A stretch of DNA of 7,223 nt from Armatimonadota bacterium (GTDB lineage: Bacteria > Armatimonadota > SYMT01): assembly GCA_020696885.1 (NCBI GenBank), contig JAJFMS010000158.1, positions 1 to 7,223 of the forward strand. The letters are read 5' to 3'. The notes under the pieces are model-generated. The model did not search any database. It was not told the origin of the DNA and saw nothing but the letters and a program-made list of their open reading frames with translations. The translations under genes and the position numbers were made by a program. Below are positions 5,729 to 7,223 of the stretch, one piece after another. Each line of letters starts with the position of its first letter. Position 1 is the stretch's first letter.

Positions 5729-6817
5729 ATGCATATCTCCGAGCTCGATACCCCCGCAGTCCTCATCGACCTGGACATCCTGGAGCGGAACATCCGCCGG
5801 GCCCAGGATTACTTCACCACGCACGGCATCCGGTTCCGGCCGCACATGAAGACCCACAAGATCCCGCAGATCGGCCGGATGCAGGTGGACGCGGGCGCCG
5901 TGGGCCTCACCTGCGCCAAGCTCGGTGAGGTGGAGGTGATGGCGGAGGCTGGGATCGAGGACATCTTCCTCGCCTTCCCGATCTGGGGTGCGGAGAAGCT
6001 GGCGCGCCTGACCGCATTGGCGGAGCGGTGCCGGCTAACGGTGGCCTTCGACTCGCCGGAGGTGGCGGACGGCATCGGGGCGGCGGCGCAGGCCGCCGGC
6101 CAGGAGATCGCCGCCCTGGTGGAGATCGACACCGGTACCGGCCGCTGCGGCGTGGCTCCCGGCCCTGACCTGGTCTCGCTGTGCCAGCGGGTGCAGGATA
6201 CGCCCGGGCTGCGCTTCCAGGGTCTGATGACCTACCAGGGCTACGTGTCCGGCCCGACCTCCCAGCGGGAAGCGCTCATGAAAGAGGAGAACGAACGGAT
6301 CGAAGAGATCCTGGCGGAGCTGGGCGCGGCCGGCCTGGAGTGCGAGGTGGTGAGCGGCGGCAGCTCCCCCAGCCTCTTCCTCTCCCACCTGGTGCCCACC
6401 GTCACGGAGAACCGCTGCGGCACCTACGTGTTCAACGACCGGAACATGGTGTCGAGCCAGGCGGTGACCTGGAGCGACTGCGCCATGCGGATCGCCGTGA
6501 CCGTGGTGAGCAACGCCGTCTCCGGCCAGATCATCATCGACGGCGGCTCGAAGACGTTCAGCAGCGACAAGTGCGGCGCCTGGGAAGGGTTTGGGCGGGT
6601 GGCGGAAGACACCGACCTGCTCTTCCTGAAGATGAATGAAGAACACGGGTACGTGCGGCGCAACGGAAGCAACAAGCCGCACCCGATTGGCGAGCGGCTC
6701 CACGTGATCCCGAACCACGTCTGTACCGCGATGAACATGCACGAAGCGGTCTGGGCGCACCGGGATGGCGAAGTGGTGGAGCGCTGGGAAGTGGCCGCGC
6801 GGGGCAAGATCCGGTAG
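5729..6817 (+). CDS. D-serine dehydratase / D-threonine aldolase family PLP enzyme
   Basis: This 362-residue protein belongs to the fold-type III PLP family with an alanine-racemase-like N-terminal barrel. Members cleave or deaminate D-3-hydroxy amino acids in the cytoplasm: D-serine to pyruvate and ammonia, or D-threonine to glycine and acetaldehyde. The N-terminus ELDTPAVLIDLDILERNI is typical. RPHMKTHK (37-44) carries the PLP lysine, Lys41. Further family motifs are CAKLGEVEVMAEAGIEDIF, EIDTGTGRCGV, GLMTYQGY, VSGGSSPS and CGTYVFNDRNMV. Near the C-terminus PNHVC gives His330 and Cys332, the metal pair. Eukaryotic D-serine dehydratases use His-x-Cys for zinc, whereas the characterised D-threonine aldolase uses His-x-Asp, so the dehydratase activity is slightly favoured. 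Length is normal and the gene looks intact. AGGA at 5715-5718, ten bases before the ATG, is a modest ribosome binding site. It appears monocistronic, with a hairpin after the stop. Confidence 0.9.
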   Translation: MHISELDTPAVLIDLDILERNIRRAQDYFTTHGIRFRPHMKTHKIPQIGRMQVDAGAVGLTCAKLGEVEVMAEAGIEDIFLAFPIWGAEKLARLTALAERCRLTVAFDSPEVADGIGAAAQAAGQEIAALVEIDTGTGRCGVAPGPDLVSLCQRVQDTPGLRFQGLMTYQGYVSGPTSQREALMKEENERIEEILAELGAAGLECEVVSGGSSPSLFLSHLVPTVTENRCGTYVFNDRNMVSSQAVTWSDCAMRIAVTVVSNAVSGQIIIDGGSKTFSSDKCGAWEGFGRVAEDTDLLFLKMNEEHGYVRRNGSNKPHPIGERLHVIPNHVCTAMNMHEAVWAHRDGEVVERWEVAARGKIR

Positions 6818-6832
6818 CCGACGCGGGCGAAT

Positions 6833-6855
6833 GGGGCGGGTCCACACCCGCCTCG
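6833..6855. terminator. Hairpin terminator between convergent genes
   Basis: GGCGGGT (6835-6841) pairs perfectly with ACCCGCC (6846-6852) around the loop CCAC, and the stem can be extended by G-U and G-C pairs to 6833 and 6854. It lies 15 bases after the PLP-enzyme stop and 35 bases beyond the end of the convergent TPR gene, so it may stop transcription from both sides. On the plus strand the following bases, TCGTTCTGG, are only moderately T-rich. Confidence 0.5.
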
Positions 6856-6889
6856 TTCTGGCTCTGTCTGGTCGTCCGGAGCACGGCAA

Positions 6890-7223
6890 TCAGGGCCATC
6901 TCCTGCGCTGCGGTCGCGGCCGTTTCCGAGCCCGGCGCTGGCGGCGGATCCGCTGGAGGATCTCGTCGCGCCCGTGGCGGGCACTGACGTTGCCGGGGGC
7001 CAGCTTCAGGACCTCCTCGTAGAGGCGGAGCGCCTCGGCGGACTCCCCCAGTCGTAGGTGGATGTCAGCCATCTGGCCGAGCCAGAGCGTTCGGCTGCGC
7101 GGGCAGACCTCCAGCCCCTCCCGCAGGATCGCGATCGCTTCTTCCGGGCGCCCGACCTCCCGCAGGTGAAAGCTCAAGATCAGCCTGGGGCATTCCAGAT
7201 CGGCGTCGAGACGCACGCTCTCA
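6890..7223 (-). CDS. TPR-repeat protein, C-terminal part (truncated by window edge)
   Basis: The minus-strand frame is open from the right window edge to a TGA at 6890-6892, giving about 110 visible residues. A GTG at 7214-7216 exists, but the frame continues past it to the edge and the sequence already looks internal, so the start is probably outside. Two tetratricopeptide repeats are visible. One runs around LREVGRPEEAIAILREGLEV, and the next around ADIHLRLGESAEALRLYEEV ending LKLAPGN. Both show the family pattern of G/A at helix A, A at helix B and a terminal Pro. TPRs form helical scaffolds for protein-protein contacts. The last 20 residues are almost all Arg, Lys, Gln and Pro (RRQRRARKRPRPQRRRWP), a basic tail that may bind nucleic acid or acidic surfaces, or may simply be disordered. 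The partner and role are unknown. It converges on the PLP-enzyme gene. Confidence 0.75.
   Translation of the reverse strand, partial: ESVRLDADLECPRLILSFHLREVGRPEEAIAILREGLEVCPRSRTLWLGQMADIHLRLGESAEALRLYEEVLKLAPGNVSARHGRDEILQRIRRQRRARKRPRPQRRRWP

Noticed and set aside
5729..6817. Alanine racemase (alr)
   Set aside because: It shares only the N-terminal barrel fold; RPHMKTHK and the C-terminal PNHVC metal motif place it in the D-serine dehydratase/D-threonine aldolase family.

Overview
The window is very GC-rich DNA from a bacterium that I cannot place with confidence. An ECF sigma factor cotranslated with a zinc-finger membrane anti-sigma protein carrying a huge extracytoplasmic extension, next to secreted (beta/alpha)8-barrel proteins, is the kind of gene content found in Armatimonadota, Acidobacteriota or Planctomycetota. 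That is inference from gene content only. No rRNA, tRNA, CRISPR array or transposase gene was seen.

Layout. Positions 1-1674 hold two genes on the minus strand, 12 bases apart: a lipoprotein with a predicted TIM-barrel fold (493-1674), followed by the N-terminal part of a second exported TIM-barrel-like protein that runs off the left edge (480 to 1). Divergent from them, on the plus strand, is a two-gene sigma/anti-sigma unit: an ECF sigma factor (1865-2476) and, overlapping it by ATGA, an 899-residue protein (2473-5172). The larger protein has an HxxxCxxC zinc-binding anti-sigma domain, one transmembrane helix, a Pro/Arg-rich linker and about 700 extracytoplasmic residues. The extracytoplasmic part seems to hold two copies of a secretin/TonB-N-terminus-like (STN-like) unit. 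A sequence resembling an ECF promoter lies immediately before the sigma gene, so the unit may activate itself from a nearly leaderless transcript.

The 556-base gap at 5173-5728 has no convincing gene but is full of secondary structure. It holds a probable intrinsic terminator, a 24-bp inverted repeat (23/24 paired) enclosing a perfect 14-bp palindrome, and then at least eight successive short hairpins to about 5598. A PLP-dependent D-serine dehydratase/D-threonine aldolase family enzyme follows (5729-6817). A strong hairpin then separates it from a convergent TPR-repeat protein whose C-terminal end is at 6890 and whose N-terminal part lies beyond the right edge.

How the parts may work together. 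The sigma/anti-sigma pair looks like a transmembrane signalling module in which an unusually large outer domain senses a ligand or envelope state. The divergent exported barrel proteins are plausible target genes, but the only link visible is adjacency. The PLP enzyme and the TPR protein look like unrelated neighbours.
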